From an uncultured Verrucomicrobiota bacterium (lineage in GTDB: Bacteria > Verrucomicrobiota > Kiritimatiellia > RFP12 > UBA1067), in contig CAMPAF010000194.1 in assembly GCA_946631535.1 (NCBI GenBank), positions 1-5,948 of the forward strand: 5,948 bases of DNA, given 5' to 3'. The notes under the pieces were generated by a model that saw nothing but the letters and a program-made list of their open reading frames with translations, was not told where the DNA came from and ran no database searches. Position numbers and translations under genes: made by a program. This document shows, one piece after another, positions 1-5,948 of this stretch. Positions within the stretch are counted from its first letter, which is position 1; each line of letters begins with the position of its first letter.

Positions 1-125
1 ACATCGCCCAGGCGTGCGGCTACGGCACGGAGGCCGCGCTGCGCATCGCGTTCCGGAAGCGCTTCGGACAGCCCATGCGCGCGTGGCGCGCCATTAGCGG
101 CCGTGGGCGGACTTGCGGCAGATGA
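1..125 (+). CDS. AraC-family transcriptional regulator, C-terminal fragment
   Basis: Only the last 40 codons are in the window, read from base 3 to the TGA at 123-125; the rest lies off the left edge. The visible peptide begins IAQACGYGTEAAL and continues RIAFRKRFGQPMRAWR. This is the second helix-turn-helix and closing helix of the AraC/XylS DNA-binding domain (family pattern I-A-x-x-x-G-Y/F-x-x-x-x-x-F-x-R-x-F-K-x-x-F-G-x-x-P-x-x-W/Y-R). The Y-G-T-E-A-A-L variant resembles AraC proteins that carry an N-terminal cupin sensor domain, but that domain is not visible, so the effector is unknown. The protein ends about ten residues after the conserved Trp-Arg, which is normal for the family. It converges on the phosphoesterase gene, 40 bases away. 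Nothing in the window shows which promoter it controls. Confidence 0.85.
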   Translation, partial: IAQACGYGTEAALRIAFRKRFGQPMRAWRAISGRGRTCGR

Positions 126-165
126 GCTCGTCGATCACGCGGCCGACTTCGGCCTTCGGCACGTT

Positions 166-1194
166 TTACTTGTCGAATGCAAACGTTATGACGCGGCCGT
201 CCCAGTTCTTGCGGAATGCGTCCCACGACGCAGGACGCCGTCCGGGCCCGCCCTCCTGCAGACGAAACTCGGCCGGCAGCGGGAAATAGAAGTCACGCGC
301 GACGCACGTCACTTCTGCCCGGTCCTCCTCGATACGCATCAGCCCGTAGCCCACGTCGTTGTCGAGGCCGAACGACGGCAGGCCGAACTGCAGCACCTTC
401 TTCGCGTTCTTGCCGTAGTCATCCATCACGTAGTTCGTCATCCAGTGGTGGTGGTGCCCGTGCAGGTAGCCGAACACCGTGGGCGCGCGCGCAATCAGCT
501 TGCCGATCTTGAGGTCCGGGGCCTGATGGTGCGAACAGACGAACGTTGGCTTCTTCGCGGAGGCCAAGCGCTCCTTCAGCCACGCGAGCTGCCTTGCCCC
601 GAGGTCGTATCCGGTACAGGTCGAATACTTGCCGCGCTCATTCACGGCGCACTCTACGTGAGAGTCGAGCAGGATGAAGTCGGCATGCGGGGTGGACACC
701 TCCGAGACGATTTTCTTCTCGAAGCCGCCACGTCCCCTGTACTCTGGATACGCCGCCAGGAATTCGTCCACGCGGTCGTGGTTGCCCATCGCGTGCGTGA
801 CCTTTATGCCTGCATCTTCCAGCGGCTTCAGGAACTGGCGACAAAGAACGTATTCCTTGTGTTCGGCAAAGGCGAGCGATATGTCGCCGAGAGCAATCAC
901 GTTGGCGGGCAGCGGACGCAACGCAAGTATCTCCGAGACGAACTTCTGGATCGTGGCGTTCACGTGCGGGTACTCGCGTCCGGTGCGGTACTTCTGCTCG
1001 CTGAACGGCAGGGCGACGTGGATGTCGGAGATGAGCGCGACAAGGTTCGGGTCGCAGACGGCCTGATCATGCTTCAGCTTCACGCTGACGCACCCGGCCG
1101 CCGTCGTCGCAATGCAAGCGGACAGGAATTGCCGCCTGCCAAGTCGCGCATTCGGCTTCTCGCCAAGAACGGGAATTGTCGTTGAATCGTTCAT
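166..1194 (-). CDS. Tat-exported calcineurin-like metallophosphoesterase, probable lipoprotein
   Basis: The 342-residue protein has the calcineurin-like metallophosphoesterase fold signature: D57-x-H59 (SDIH), G103-D104, G137-N-H-D140, H222 in SHH, and G246-H-x-H249. Together these give the usual two-metal site, so it probably hydrolyses phosphomono- or diesters; the substrate cannot be inferred. The N-terminus has a twin-arginine motif (G-R20-R21-Q-F-L-S), a short hydrophobic segment, and A-A-G-C35, which fits a lipobox. Export by Tat with lipid anchoring at Cys35 is therefore likely, but a plain Tat signal is possible. The start chosen is the ATG at 1194, preceded by GAGAGG (1210-1205) ten bases upstream. 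An in-frame ATG at 1242 would lie inside the likely -10 element. The gene is transcribed divergently from trpE and shows no functional link to tryptophan synthesis. After its TAA, the same frame stays open for 23 codons (see findings). Confidence 0.88.
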   Translation of the reverse strand: MNDSTTIPVLGEKPNARLGRRQFLSACIATTAAGCVSVKLKHDQAVCDPNLVALISDIHVALPFSEQKYRTGREYPHVNATIQKFVSEILALRPLPANVIALGDISLAFAEHKEYVLCRQFLKPLEDAGIKVTHAMGNHDRVDEFLAAYPEYRGRGGFEKKIVSEVSTPHADFILLDSHVECAVNERGKYSTCTGYDLGARQLAWLKERLASAKKPTFVCSHHQAPDLKIGKLIARAPTVFGYLHGHHHHWMTNYVMDDYGKNAKKVLQFGLPSFGLDNDVGYGLMRIEEDRAEVTCVARDFYFPLPAEFRLQEGGPGRRPASWDAFRKNWDGRVITFAFDK

Positions 1195-1237
1195 GCTGTA
1201 GTGTCCTCTCTGGGTTTCGGGTGGAAATACGCTGGAT

Positions 1238-1246
1238 ATCATAGCA
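1238..1246 (-). promoter_or_regulatory. Possible extended -10 promoter of the phosphoesterase gene
   Basis: On the minus strand this reads TGC-TATGAT, an extended -10 pattern (TGn followed by a 5/6 match to TATAAT). It lies 44 bases upstream of the ATG at 1194 and would give a leader of roughly 35-40 bases. No good -35 hexamer sits 16-18 bases upstream (AGGTGA at the 17-base position), as is common for extended -10 promoters. Seen by eye only. Its position argues against using the in-frame ATG at 1242, which is part of the hexamer. Confidence 0.4.
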
Positions 1247-1291
1247 TACTCTGCCGTGTTTCACCTGCTATGGACAAAATTCCTTTCACGG

Positions 1292-1320
1292 TTGACGGAG
1301 CGGCGTAGGTGCGGTATACT
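1292..1320 (+). promoter_or_regulatory. Sigma-70 type promoter of the trp operon
   Basis: TTGACG (1292-1297, 5/6 match to TTGACA) and TATACT (1315-1320, 5/6 match to TATAAT) are separated by exactly 17 bases, the optimal spacing. Transcription would start near 1327, leaving a leader of only about 30 bases before the trpE start at 1359. That leaves no room for a leader peptide, terminator-antiterminator pair or T-box. No TrpR-like palindrome overlaps the promoter, so any transcriptional control of the operon is not evident here. Confidence 0.7.
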
Positions 1321-1348
1321 ATTGGCGTTTCTACAAATAGAATCACAT

Positions 1349-1352
1349 GGAG
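1349..1352 (+). promoter_or_regulatory. Ribosome binding site that sets the trpE start
   Basis: GGAG lies six bases before the ATG at 1359, a good Shine-Dalgarno spacing. The upstream in-frame ATG at 1347 overlaps this motif and has only AT-rich sequence with no purine-rich site before it. The downstream ATG is therefore preferred. The choice alters the protein by only four residues (M-E-T-K). Confidence 0.55.
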
Positions 1353-1358
1353 ACAAAG

Positions 1359-2837
1359 ATGCTGAAGGAGCTTACATTCGAGGAATTCTCGCGGCGGGCC
1401 TCCGCTGGCGGGCGCCTCGCGGTCTATCGCGAATACCTCGCCGACCGCGAAACGCCCGTCTCGGTGCTGTCGCGCGCGGCAAACGACGAGTCCGTATTCC
1501 TGCTCGAGAGCGTGGCGGGCGGCGAGCAGCGCGGACGATGGTCGTTCCTCGGCATCGACCCGTACGCGATCGTCGTACAGGAGAACGGGCAGCCTGACAT
1601 CCTCTCCACCCTCAAGGCGCGGCTCTCCGAGCGTCCCTACACGCCCGCTCCCGAACTTCCCCCTCTCCAGGGCGGAGCCATCGGGTTCCTCGCCTACGAC
1701 ATCGTCAAGACGTTCGAGCCGCGCGTCGGCCTGACGAACGAGCCCGGGACGCCAGAGGCCGCGTTCATGCTCACCGACACGCTCGTCATCTTCGACAACG
1801 TGCGCCAGACCGTCCTGATAGTGGAGATCGTGGATTCCGAGTCCCTCCCTTCGCTTCGCGCGGTATACGACGCGGCGCAGACGCGCATAGCCGCCGTGTA
1901 CGATCGCCTCATGAGCGCCGAGTCGATCGCCAAGTGCGTCGAACAGGGAGGGACGCGCTCCCGCGCGTCCGCGCAGGATCCGGTCGCGCAGGAGCGCGAC
2001 ACCCCCGCCTCCTTCACGCCCGAGATGACGGAGGCTGAATTCACTGAGATCGTGGCGAAGTGCAAGGAGGCCATCCGCGCCGGCGAGTGCATCCAGATCG
2101 TCCCTTCGCAGAAGTTCACGCTGGAGACCGACGCCTCCGCCCTCTCGCTCTACCGAGCGCTGCGTATGGTGAACCCTTCGCCGTACAACTTCTTCATGAA
2201 GCTCGGCGACCGCACGCTGATCGGCTCGTCGCCCGAGGAGCTCGTCAAGCTGGAAGGCCGCATCGCCTACACGGCGCCAATCGCCGGAACGCGTCCGCGC
2301 GGCGCGACGGCGGACGTGGACGCCGCCCTAGCGGCGGAGCTGCTGGCGGACACGAAGGAGCGCGCCGAGCATGTGATGCTGGTGGATCTGGGGCGGAACG
2401 ACCTCGGCCGCGTCTCGGAGCCGGGCACCGTGAAGGTGACGTCGTTCGCCGCGGTGGAGCGCTACTCGCACGTGATGCACCTCGTCTCGCACGTGCAGGG
2501 AAGGCTGGAGGCGGACAAGGACGGCTACGACCTCATCCGCGCGGCATTCCCCGCAGGCACGCTCACTGGCGCGCCGAAGATCCGAGCCATGCAACTCATC
2601 GCCTCGCTAGAGAAGTCTCCTCGCGGCATCTACGGCGGCGCGGCCGGCTACTTCAGCAACACGGGCGACATGGACTTCGCCATCGTCATCCGCACGATGA
2701 TCCTTAAGGGACACACCCTGACGATGCGCGCAGGCGCGGGCATCGTGGCGGACTCCGACCCTGCGAAGGAGTACCAGGAGACAGTCAACAAGTCAAAGGC
2801 CGTCTTCGAGGCTGTCAGGTTCGCCGCCAACCTCTAG
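1359..2837 (+). CDS. trpE: Anthranilate synthase component I
   Basis: TrpE forms anthranilate from chorismate using ammonia delivered by the glutaminase TrpG; it is the first committed and usually feedback-regulated step of tryptophan synthesis. The 492-residue length (496 from the alternative ATG at 1347) is normal. The N-terminal domain carries the tryptophan-binding L-L-E-S motif at 48-51 and the G-G-A-I-G-F-L-A-Y-D segment. A variable linker around residues 190-225 precedes the chorismate-binding domain. That domain shows IQIVPSQKF, NPSPYNFF, the P-I-A-G-T-R-P-R-G loop, the ERAEHVMLVDLGRNDLGRV block, H-V-M-H-L-V-S, AAFPAGTLTGAPKIRAM, and the C-terminal GAGIVADSDPAKEYQET block with its metal-binding glutamates. 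It reads as intact and active. TrpE rather than PabB is supported by the adjacent trpGD and trpC. One feedback-site position is unusual: Asn277, where enteric TrpE has Met293. First gene of the operon, 48 bases before trpGD. Confidence 0.96.
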   Translation: MLKELTFEEFSRRASAGGRLAVYREYLADRETPVSVLSRAANDESVFLLESVAGGEQRGRWSFLGIDPYAIVVQENGQPDILSTLKARLSERPYTPAPELPPLQGGAIGFLAYDIVKTFEPRVGLTNEPGTPEAAFMLTDTLVIFDNVRQTVLIVEIVDSESLPSLRAVYDAAQTRIAAVYDRLMSAESIAKCVEQGGTRSRASAQDPVAQERDTPASFTPEMTEAEFTEIVAKCKEAIRAGECIQIVPSQKFTLETDASALSLYRALRMVNPSPYNFFMKLGDRTLIGSSPEELVKLEGRIAYTAPIAGTRPRGATADVDAALAAELLADTKERAEHVMLVDLGRNDLGRVSEPGTVKVTSFAAVERYSHVMHLVSHVQGRLEADKDGYDLIRAAFPAGTLTGAPKIRAMQLIASLEKSPRGIYGGAAGYFSNTGDMDFAIVIRTMILKGHTLTMRAGAGIVADSDPAKEYQETVNKSKAVFEAVRFAANL

Positions 2838-2839
2838 CC

Positions 2840-2888
2840 CACCCCGCACTAGCCACCAACCACTAGCCACTAATCACTTGCCACTATG
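2840..2888. repeat. Degenerate heptanucleotide tandem repeat running into the trpGD start codon
   Basis: Seven consecutive 7-base units cover most of the trpE-trpGD gap: CACCCCG, CACTAGC, CACCAAC, CACTAGC, CACTAAT, CACTTGC, CACTATG. The consensus is CACTAGC. All seven begin CAC and five begin CACT. The last unit contains the ATG of trpGD at 2886-2888. A further near match, CTCTAGC, spans the trpE stop codon at 2832-2838, one base out of phase. The tract is rich in A, C and T and poor in G, so it should be largely unstructured as RNA and contains no Shine-Dalgarno sequence. Confidence 0.75.
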
Positions 2889-4502
2889 ATACTGATGATT
2901 GACAACTACGACTCGTTCACCTACAACCTCGTGCAGGAGTTCCGAGGGCTTGGGGCGGACATGAAGGTGGTCCGCAACGACGAGATCGACCTCGCGGGCA
3001 TCGCCGCCCTCCAGCCGGAGGCTATCGTCTTCTCGCCCGGCCCCGGCAATCCGGACTCGGCCGGCGTAACGCTCGCCGCCGTACGGGAATTCGCCGGCAA
3101 GATGCCGCTCCTCGGAATCTGCCTCGGGCACCAGTCCATCGCGCAGGCGTTCGGCGCGCGCATCGTCTCCGCCCAACGCCTAATGCACGGCAAGACGAGC
3201 CGCATCGCCCACGACGGCAAGGGCATCTTCCGCGGCCTCGCGCAGGGCTTCGAGGCGATGCGCTACCACTCGCTCGCCGTCGAGCGCGCCACGCTGCCCG
3301 ACTGCTTCGAGGTGAGCGCCACGAGCGAAGACGGCGAGATAATGGGCCTTCGCCACAAGACGCTCGACATAGAGTCGGTACAGTACCATCCCGAATCCAT
3401 CGGTACTCCGGACGGACGCCGCCAGCTGCGCAACTTCCTCGACCACGTGCGCGGCATTGGCGGCTGCACGGCCGAAGCGGTTCCGGCGCCCATGCGGAAG
3501 AAGCTTACGGCACGCGTGATCGACGGACAGCCCCTCACGGACGAGGAGTGCGAGGGCGTGTTCGCCGCCGTTATGCACGGCGACATGCAAGAGAGCGAGC
3601 TGGCGGCGCTCTTGGCTGGCTTCCGCCGCAAGGGCGTGACGGCCGCGGAGCTCGCGGGAGCTGCACGCGCCATGCGCGGCGAGGGAGTCCGCGTGGGGAA
3701 CTGCGGACTCGACCCGGTGGATATCGTCGGCACTGGCGGCGACGGCGCGGGCACGTTCAACGTGTCCACCACGGCGGCGTTCATAGTCGCAGGCGCAGGC
3801 GTTCCTGTGGCCAAGCACGGCAACGGTGCGGCCACGTCGAAGTGCGGCGCGGCCGACGTGCTGGCGGCACTCGGCGTCAACCTCGCCGCCCCGATCTCCG
3901 TCGTCGAGCGCTGCCTGCGCGAGATCGGCATATGCTTCCTCTTCGCGCGCAACCTCCATCCGGCGATGAAGTTCGCCGCGCCGGTACGCAATGTGCTCGG
4001 ATTCAGCACCATATTCAACCTGCTGGGACCTCTCACAAATCCAGCCGGGGCGAGACGGCACGTCATCGGCGTGTACGATCCGAAGCTCGCGCCGCTCTTC
4101 GCGCAGGCACTCCTCTCGCTCGGCTCCACCCATGCGCTCGTCGTCTGCGGCGACGGCAACCTCGACGAAATCTCGCCAGGGGGGTTGACCTTCGCGAGCG
4201 AACTAAGGAACGGCGCCGTCAAATCCACGCTCATAGACGCCGGCCGCCTCTACGGCGCGTCCTACCCGACCTCCGCCATCGCCGGCGGCGACGCGCAGAC
4301 GAATGCCAGACTTCTCCTGCGCGTGCTGCGCGGCGAGGAGCAGGGCGCATGCCGAGCGGCTGCCGTGATGAACGCCGCCGCCGCGATAGTCGTCGGCGAG
4401 AAGGCCCCCGACCTCAAGGCGGCAATCGGCCTCGCCTGCGAGTCGATCGATTCAGGCAACGCCCTCGCCAAGCTCAACGCGCTCATCGAGTACACGAAAT
4501 GA
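2886..4502 (+). CDS. trpGD: Fused anthranilate synthase glutaminase and anthranilate phosphoribosyltransferase
   Basis: A single 538-residue protein joins two tryptophan enzymes. Residues 1-190 are the class I glutaminase TrpG, which supplies ammonia to TrpE: MILMIDNYDSFTYN start, SPGPGNP at 50-56, nucleophile Cys79 in G-I-C-L-G-H, and His168/Glu170 in Q-Y-H-P-E-S. A linker of about 15 residues leads to TrpD (about 205-538), which transfers phosphoribosyl from PRPP to anthranilate: GTGGD at 282-286, K-H-G-N at 310-313, His358, Arg368, N-L-L-G-P-L-T-N-P, and the metal pair Asp427-Glu428. Gly314 and Ser374 replace arginines usual in the family (KHGNR, GxRTxFN). No frameshift or internal start is visible, so the fusion looks genuine. 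The ATG at 2886 gives the canonical TrpG N-terminus but lacks a Shine-Dalgarno sequence; the heptad repeat precedes it. The stop overlaps the trpC start (ATGA). Confidence 0.95.
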   Translation: MILMIDNYDSFTYNLVQEFRGLGADMKVVRNDEIDLAGIAALQPEAIVFSPGPGNPDSAGVTLAAVREFAGKMPLLGICLGHQSIAQAFGARIVSAQRLMHGKTSRIAHDGKGIFRGLAQGFEAMRYHSLAVERATLPDCFEVSATSEDGEIMGLRHKTLDIESVQYHPESIGTPDGRRQLRNFLDHVRGIGGCTAEAVPAPMRKKLTARVIDGQPLTDEECEGVFAAVMHGDMQESELAALLAGFRRKGVTAAELAGAARAMRGEGVRVGNCGLDPVDIVGTGGDGAGTFNVSTTAAFIVAGAGVPVAKHGNGAATSKCGAADVLAALGVNLAAPISVVERCLREIGICFLFARNLHPAMKFAAPVRNVLGFSTIFNLLGPLTNPAGARRHVIGVYDPKLAPLFAQALLSLGSTHALVVCGDGNLDEISPGGLTFASELRNGAVKSTLIDAGRLYGASYPTSAIAGGDAQTNARLLLRVLRGEEQGACRAAAVMNAAAAIVVGEKAPDLKAAIGLACESIDSGNALAKLNALIEYTK

Positions 4503-5299
4503 ACGTCCTTGACGAACTGTCCTCCCTGCGGCGCGCCGATGCCGAGGCGCGTGCCACCGCCCTTCCCATCGCGGAACTCGAACGCCAGATCGCCGCCCTT
4601 CCGCCAGCCAAGGACTTCGTGGCGGCGTTCCAGGCAGGACGTGGACCGCGCGTCATCGCGGAACTGAAGAAGGCTTCGCCGTCGAAGGGGCTCATCCGCG
4701 AGGACTTCCGTCCGTCGGAACTGGCCGCCGAACTTGTCGAAGCAGGCGCGGCGGCGCTATCCGTCCTATGCGAGCCGCACAAGTTCCTCGGCAACGAGGA
4801 CTACATCCGCCAGATCCGCGCGGCGACGCCCATCCCGATCCTCTACAAGGACTTCGTGACGACCCCCTACCAGATCGCCGCCGCGCGCGCGGCCGGCGCC
4901 GACGCCGTGCTGCTCATCGTCGCCGCGATGGAGTCTTTCGACCTTTCGCTCGAAGAACTGCTCGCATGCGCGCACGGTTACGGGCTGCAGGCGCTAGTCG
5001 AGACTCACACGGAGAAGGAGGCACGCATCGCCATCGAATCCGGCGCTCGCATCATCGGCGTCAACTGCCGCGACCTCAAGACGTTCCATACGGATCCCGC
5101 CATCACGGCTGACCTTATCCGGCGCCTTCCCCAAGGCTTGGTCAAGATCGCCGAAAGCGGCATCCGCACCGCCGCCGACATCACTTCGCTCATTGCCGCC
5201 GGCGCAAGCGGTTTCCTCATCGGCGAAACACTCATGCGCGCCGCCCACCCCGGCACCGCCCTCCGCCAGCTGACACATTGGAAAACAGGTCAGACCTGA
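4499..5299 (+). CDS. trpC: Indole-3-glycerol phosphate synthase
   Basis: TrpC closes the indole ring, converting carboxyphenylamino-deoxyribulose phosphate to indole-3-glycerol phosphate with loss of CO2 and water. The 266-residue length matches the single-domain enzyme; there is no TrpF fusion as in E. coli. It is a TIM barrel with all the known catalytic residues: Glu55 and Lys57 (AELKKASPSKG), Lys117 (LYKDF), Glu168 (LVETH), Asn189 (G-V-N-C-R-D-L-K-T-F) and Glu219-Ser220 (A-E-S-G-I). The phosphate-binding end G-F-L-I-G-E-T-L-M is also present. The start ATG (4499-4501) overlaps the trpGD stop TGA by four bases. Only a weak purine stretch precedes it, so translation is probably coupled to trpGD. 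It is the last gene of the operon here, and its stop codon lies inside the hairpin that separates it from prfB. Confidence 0.95.
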   Translation: MNVLDELSSLRRADAEARATALPIAELERQIAALPPAKDFVAAFQAGRGPRVIAELKKASPSKGLIREDFRPSELAAELVEAGAAALSVLCEPHKFLGNEDYIRQIRAATPIPILYKDFVTTPYQIAAARAAGADAVLLIVAAMESFDLSLEELLACAHGYGLQALVETHTEKEARIAIESGARIIGVNCRDLKTFHTDPAITADLIRRLPQGLVKIAESGIRTAADITSLIAAGASGFLIGETLMRAAHPGTALRQLTHWKTGQT

Positions 5300-5309
5300 A
5301 TTCCAATGT
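5275..5309 (+). terminator. Probable terminator hairpin at the end of the trp operon
   Basis: ACATTGGAA (5275-5283) is a perfect inverted repeat of TTCCAATGT (5301-5309). Inside it, CAGGT (5286-5290) pairs with ACCTG (5294-5298) around a three-base CAG loop, separated from the outer stem by an AA/AA internal loop, for 14 pairs in all. On the plus strand it is followed by TAGCTCTTCTTT, a moderately T-rich tail. The minus side has no T run. The structure contains the last codons and stop of trpC and touches the first base of the prfB stop triplet, so it could also slow transcripts arriving from prfB. Termination strength is uncertain because the U-tract is imperfect. Confidence 0.6.
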
Positions 5310-5948
5310 TAGCTCTTCTTTGCTGCCTGCTGCTGGAGCCAGGCTTCGATGAAAGGCTGGATGTGGCCGTCCATGACGGCGTCGACGTCGCTCGTCTCGT
5401 ACTCCGTGCGAAGGTCCTTCACCATCGTGTACGGGCAGAAGACGTATGAGCGGATCTGGCTGCCCCAGCCGTTGGCGGACTTCGCGCCGTAGAAGCGGTC
5501 CATCTCGGCCTTCTTCTGGTCCTCGTAGTACTCGTAGAGCTGGGCGCGCAGCATGTTCATGGCTTTTTCCTTGTTCATGTGCTGCGAGCGTTCCTTCTGG
5601 CAGGCAACCACGATGCCAGTTGGCAGGTGCGTGAGGCGCACGGCCGAGTCCGTCTTGTTCACGTGCTGACCGCCAGCGCCGCCGGAGCGGTAGGTGTCGA
5701 CGCGCAGGTCCTCGTCCTTGATCTCAACGTCGATGCCCTCGGTGATCTCGGCCACGGTCTCGACTGACGCGAAGGACGTCTGGCGGCGCTTGTTCGCGTC
5801 GAACGGCGAGATGCGCACAAGGCGGTGGATGCCGCGCTCGGCCTTCATCGTGCCGTAGGCGTACGGCCCCTCAATGCGGAAATAGACGTCCTTCAGGCCC
5901 GCCTCTTCGCCCGGCTGCTGGTCGTACTCCTCGATCTTCCAGCCCTGG
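5309..5948 (-). CDS. prfB: Peptide chain release factor 2, C-terminal part
   Basis: This is the C-terminal 212 codons of a class I release factor; the 5' end lies beyond the right edge. RF2 recognises UAA and UGA stop codons in the ribosomal A site and triggers peptide release. The tripeptide S-P-F in [16 protein letters not shown] marks it as RF2 rather than RF1, which has a P-x-T motif there. The peptidyl-transferase motif G-G-Q is present in [19 protein letters not shown], followed by [18 protein letters not shown] and the conserved [10 protein letters not shown] and KDLRTEYET blocks. Ser occupies the position equivalent to E. coli residue 246, next to GGQ. The stop is at 5309-5311, nine bases from the end of convergent trpC. 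The N-terminal region, including any programmed frameshift site, is not visible. Confidence 0.96.
   Translation of the reverse strand, partial: QGWKIEEYDQQPGEEAGLKDVYFRIEGPYAYGTMKAERGIHRLVRISPFDANKRRQTSFASVETVAEITEGIDVEIKDEDLRVDTYRSGGAGGQHVNKTDSAVRLTHLPTGIVVACQKERSQHMNKEKAMNMLRAQLYEYYEDQKKAEMDRFYGAKSANGWGSQIRSYVFCPYTMVKDLRTEYETSDVDAVMDGHIQPFIEAWLQQQAAKKS

Noticed and set aside
141..154. GGCCG-ACTT-CGGCC hairpin between the convergent AraC and phosphoesterase genes as a terminator
   Set aside because: The stem is only five pairs, and the nearest T run (164-167) is nine bases away; nothing suitable follows on the minus strand.
103..1185. Long open frame on the plus strand opposite the phosphoesterase gene
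   Set aside because: It is a GC-rich antisense shadow: its translation has no recognisable domain, while the minus strand encodes a full metal-site motif set and a signal peptide.
1195..1242. Upstream in-frame ATG at 1242 for the phosphoesterase
   Set aside because: It sits in the likely -10 element, lacks a ribosome site, and would put 16 extra residues before the Tat signal; the ATG at 1194 has a purine-rich site.
1255..1358. Leader peptide, attenuator, T-box or TrpR operator upstream of trpE
   Set aside because: The predicted leader is about 30 bases, no run of Trp codons or paired hairpins is present, and no matching palindrome overlaps the promoter.
3180..4234. Long minus-strand open frames opposite trpGD
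   Set aside because: Composition is typical of shadow frames and no motif is seen; trpGD on the plus strand accounts for the sequence.
3548..4498. Open plus-strand frame upstream of and in frame with trpC, which could extend TrpC by over 300 residues
   Set aside because: It overlaps trpGD in another frame and is arginine-rich low-complexity shadow sequence. TrpC is complete from the ATG at 4499.
1..5948. CRISPR array, insertion sequence, tRNA or phage-like module
   Set aside because: No spaced direct repeats, terminal inverted repeats, transposase motifs or tRNA-like folds were seen; nearly all sequence is accounted for by housekeeping genes.

Overview
The window comes from a GC-rich bacterial chromosome; third codon positions are overwhelmingly G or C. 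It carries a compact tryptophan-biosynthesis operon flanked by ordinary chromosomal genes. The organism cannot be named with confidence. The style of the RF2 C-terminus (Y-V-F-x-P-Y-x-M-V-K-D-L-R-T), the AraC-type tail, the Tat-lipoprotein phosphoesterase and the loose trp gene arrangement would fit the PVC group (Verrucomicrobiota, Lentisphaerota, Kiritimatiellota). That placement is an inference from memory of family sequences, not a measurement.

Layout: (1) 1-125, plus strand, the last 40 residues of an AraC-family regulator that enters from the left. (2) 166-1194, minus strand, a complete Tat-exported, probably lipid-anchored calcineurin-like metallophosphoesterase, convergent with the AraC gene. 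(3) 1195-1358, a divergent intergenic region. It holds a near-consensus sigma-70 promoter facing trpE (TTGACG-17 bp-TATACT) and a weaker extended -10 element facing the phosphoesterase. (4) 1359-5299, plus strand, trpE, a fused trpG-trpD, and trpC. (5) 5309-5948, minus strand, the C-terminal 212 codons of prfB (release factor 2), convergent with trpC and running off the right edge.

TrpE and the TrpG domain form anthranilate synthase (chorismate + glutamine to anthranilate). The TrpD domain, fused to TrpG, adds the phosphoribosyl group. TrpC closes the ring to indole-3-glycerol phosphate. trpF, trpB and trpA are not here: trpC ends at a hairpin shared with the prfB terminus, so this is a partial (split) trp operon.

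The trpE leader is very short, with no leader peptide or attenuator visible. I found no novel system. The most unusual structure is a run of degenerate seven-base repeats (CACTAGC-like) that fills most of the 48-base trpE-trpGD gap. It runs in phase into the trpGD start codon, where a Shine-Dalgarno sequence would be expected. Smaller points are non-consensus residues near the TrpE feedback site and the TrpD active site, and a coding-like stretch in frame after the phosphoesterase stop codon.
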